This document shows positions 62,509 to 64,000 of a stretch of 64,000 nucleotides of DNA, in pieces (the first letter of the stretch is position 1; every line of letters starts with the position of its first letter). The DNA is taken from the NCBI RefSeq assembly GCF_014652415.1, contig NZ_BMYT01000002.1, positions 682,001 through 746,000 of the forward strand, read 5' to 3'. The notes below the pieces were generated by a model. The model made no database searches and was not told where the DNA came from. It saw nothing but the letters and a program-made list of their open reading frames with translations. Source of the DNA: Affinundibacterium macrobrachii. GTDB taxonomy: Bacteria; Pseudomonadota; Gammaproteobacteria; Burkholderiales; Burkholderiaceae_D. A program made the position numbers and the translations under genes.

Positions 62509-64000
62509 ATGCCCCAAATCGCCTTTCCTAAATTGTTGTCTTCGCAAATTGCATTCGACATTGCAAGGACCATACTCGACGGTTTTGATAAGCATTACCG
62601 TTTGTTCCGCGCGACGACGCAGTTGGCGAAGCAGCGATTTGAACGTGGTGATTGGAAAGCCGCACAAGAAGATGCGCGTGAGCGTATTGCTTACTACGAT
62701 AAGCGCGCCAAAGAATGTGTACAGATTCTGGAAGATGAGTACGACAGTGACGATTTAACCGATGAAGTGTGGCGCGAAGTAAAACTGCATTACATGGGTT
62801 TGTTGATCGATCATTTGCGACCTGAGTTAGCTGAAACTTTCTTCAATACTGTTTGTACCAAGCTTCTCCATCGCACTTACTTTCATAACGACTTCATTTT
62901 CGTTCGACCAGCGACAGCAACTGACTATATCGAGCGCGAAGATACGCCCGCGACCTATCGTGTCTATTACCCAGCAGCTGATGGCCTGAGTTTTAGCTTA
63001 AAGCGTATCGTCACTAACTTCCAATTGCAAACACCATTCGCGCATCTCGATGCTGATTTGGCGAAAGTAGAAGCGCGTTTGCTCGAGCAATTTGGTGAAA
63101 TGCGTTTCGAACCGAATCACCAGTTTCAAGTTTTAGCGAGTCTGTTCTTCCGCAACAAAGCCGCCTACATCATCGGCAAAAGTATCAACGGCAATCAAGA
63201 AATGCCGTTTGTGATTCCCATTATTCACAATAAAAATAGGGAGTTGATCCTCGACACGATCTTGTTCGAAAACATACATATAACCGTCTTGTTTTCGTTC
63301 ACGCGCGCTTACTTCATGGTCGATATGGATGTGCCGTCGGCCTACGTACAATTCATTCGCAGCATTTTGCCGCGCAAACCGCGCAGTGAAATTTATACGA
63401 TGTTGGGTTTGCAAAAGCATGGCAAGAATTTGTTTTACCGTGACTTCCTGCATCACCTCAAGTATTCCTCAGACATGATAGAAGCCGCGCCCGGTATTCG
63501 CGGTTTGGTGATGTTGGTATTTGCTTTGCCATCTTTTCCCTACGTTTTCAAACTCATCAAAGATAGCTTCCCACCGCCAAAAGAAACAACCAAAGCGCTG
63601 ATTAAAGAAAAGTATCAACTGGTTAAGAACCATGATCGCGTCGGGCGTTTGGCAGATACCTTAGAGTATTCCGATGTGGCATTTCCGCGCGCACGTTTTT
63701 CCGAAGACCTATTGGCAGAAATTCGTCGCTATGCGCCTTCGATTTTAGAAGTGAGTGATGATGAAGTGATCATCAAACATTTGTACATCGAACGCCGCAT
63801 GACACCTCTGAATATTTGGCTGACAGAGGCTGAGCAAAAAGGCGATGACGCAGCGATGGAACATGCAATTGTCGAGTACGGCAACGCGATCAAAGAATTA
63901 GTCGGGGCAAATATTTTCCCTGGCGATATGTTGTACAAGAATTTCGGTGTGACGCGCCATAAGCGGGTGGTGTTCTATGACTACGATGAGATTGAAACCA
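62509..64000 (+). CDS. aceK: Isocitrate dehydrogenase kinase/phosphatase, 5' part (cut by window edge)
   Basis: The frame from an ATG at 62509 stays open to the right edge (497 codons of a family length near 580-600). Features match AceK: the N-terminal regulatory helical domain ([24 protein letters not shown]), [60 protein letters not shown], the ATP-loop [26 protein letters not shown] near residue 330, and [20 protein letters not shown] at the edge. AceK phosphorylates and inactivates isocitrate dehydrogenase to push carbon to the glyoxylate bypass. aceK behind liuA is known in betaproteobacteria and fits acetyl-CoA output from leucine breakdown. The upstream gap shows no LiuR box. Confidence 0.95.
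   Translation, partial: MPQIAFPKLLSSQIAFDIARTILDGFDKHYRLFRATTQLAKQRFERGDWKAAQEDARERIAYYDKRAKECVQILEDEYDSDDLTDEVWREVKLHYMGLLIDHLRPELAETFFNTVCTKLLHRTYFHNDFIFVRPATATDYIEREDTPATYRVYYPAADGLSFSLKRIVTNFQLQTPFAHLDADLAKVEARLLEQFGEMRFEPNHQFQVLASLFFRNKAAYIIGKSINGNQEMPFVIPIIHNKNRELILDTILFENIHITVLFSFTRAYFMVDMDVPSAYVQFIRSILPRKPRSEIYTMLGLQKHGKNLFYRDFLHHLKYSSDMIEAAPGIRGLVMLVFALPSFPYVFKLIKDSFPPPKETTKALIKEKYQLVKNHDRVGRLADTLEYSDVAFPRARFSEDLLAEIRRYAPSILEVSDDEVIIKHLYIERRMTPLNIWLTEAEQKGDDAAMEHAIVEYGNAIKELVGANIFPGDMLYKNFGVTRHKRVVFYDYDEIET

Overview
The window reads as ordinary chromosome of a betaproteobacterium, most likely a Burkholderiales of the Oxalobacteraceae type (Undibacterium/Herminiimonas-like; inferred). 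The pointers are a MerR-type LiuR regulator next to isovaleryl-CoA dehydrogenase with aceK behind it, a complete kdpFABC-kdpDE block, a TorF-type porin, a five-gene branched-chain amino acid ABC set, and moderate, slightly A+T-leaning base composition (judged by eye, not computed). No tRNA, rRNA, CRISPR array, transposase, integrase, phage gene or recognisable defence locus was seen.

Layout. 1-7.6 kb: the tail of an alpha/beta hydrolase, a secreted NTF2-like/beta-lactamase-fold hydrolase, the peroxide pair ohr/ohrR with a good operator, three small membrane or envelope proteins of unknown role, a periplasmic binding-protein-like gene and a DUF2845 protein. 7.6-16.4 kb: the potassium island, consisting of a 37-codon membrane peptide, kdpF, kdpA, kdpB (with an unusual run of eight Ala-Ala-Asn repeats at its N terminus), kdpC, kdpD and kdpE, all co-directional with overlapping or closely spaced junctions. 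16.5-24.6 kb: a TorF-like porin, a large hybrid histidine kinase, an aminotransferase, a secreted alpha/beta hydrolase and a cytochrome b561. 24.9-29 kb: a LytS/LytTR-type two-component pair and a secreted M4 metalloprotease behind a possibly structured leader. 29-39.4 kb: an exported alpha/beta hydrolase, an SbtA-like bicarbonate transporter divergent from a CbbR-like LysR regulator, a lipoprotein, a very large SNF2 helicase and a Tat-type PhoD phosphatase.

39.4-49.3 kb is a possible uptake locus on the minus strand: TonB-dependent receptor, alpha/beta hydrolase, periplasmic binding protein, livG, livF, livH, livM, with a divergent LysR gene. The spacer between receptor and regulator holds three related TGTGC...GCACA inverted repeats. 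49.4-59.2 kb is a mixed stretch: pbpC, several small envelope proteins, an FKBP lipoprotein, a secreted endonuclease-like protein, an XRE-type regulator, a ceramidase-like membrane protein and an EamA transporter. 59.2-64 kb is leucine/acyl-CoA metabolism: a metallo-beta-lactamase-fold hydrolase (plus the EamA gene) divergent from liuR, then liuA, then aceK, which runs off the right edge. Two copies of the same 19-base LiuR-like box tie the hydrolase promoter and the liuA promoter together.

No clear undescribed multi-gene system stands out. The best leads are the KdpB N-terminal repeat, the extra small membrane peptide of the kdp operon, the TGTGC-box cluster controlling the receptor/LysR pair, the proposed extension of the LiuR regulon, and the 21-base-period direct repeats in front of the LytTR regulator. 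All functions are inferred from sequence motifs read by eye; no database search was run.
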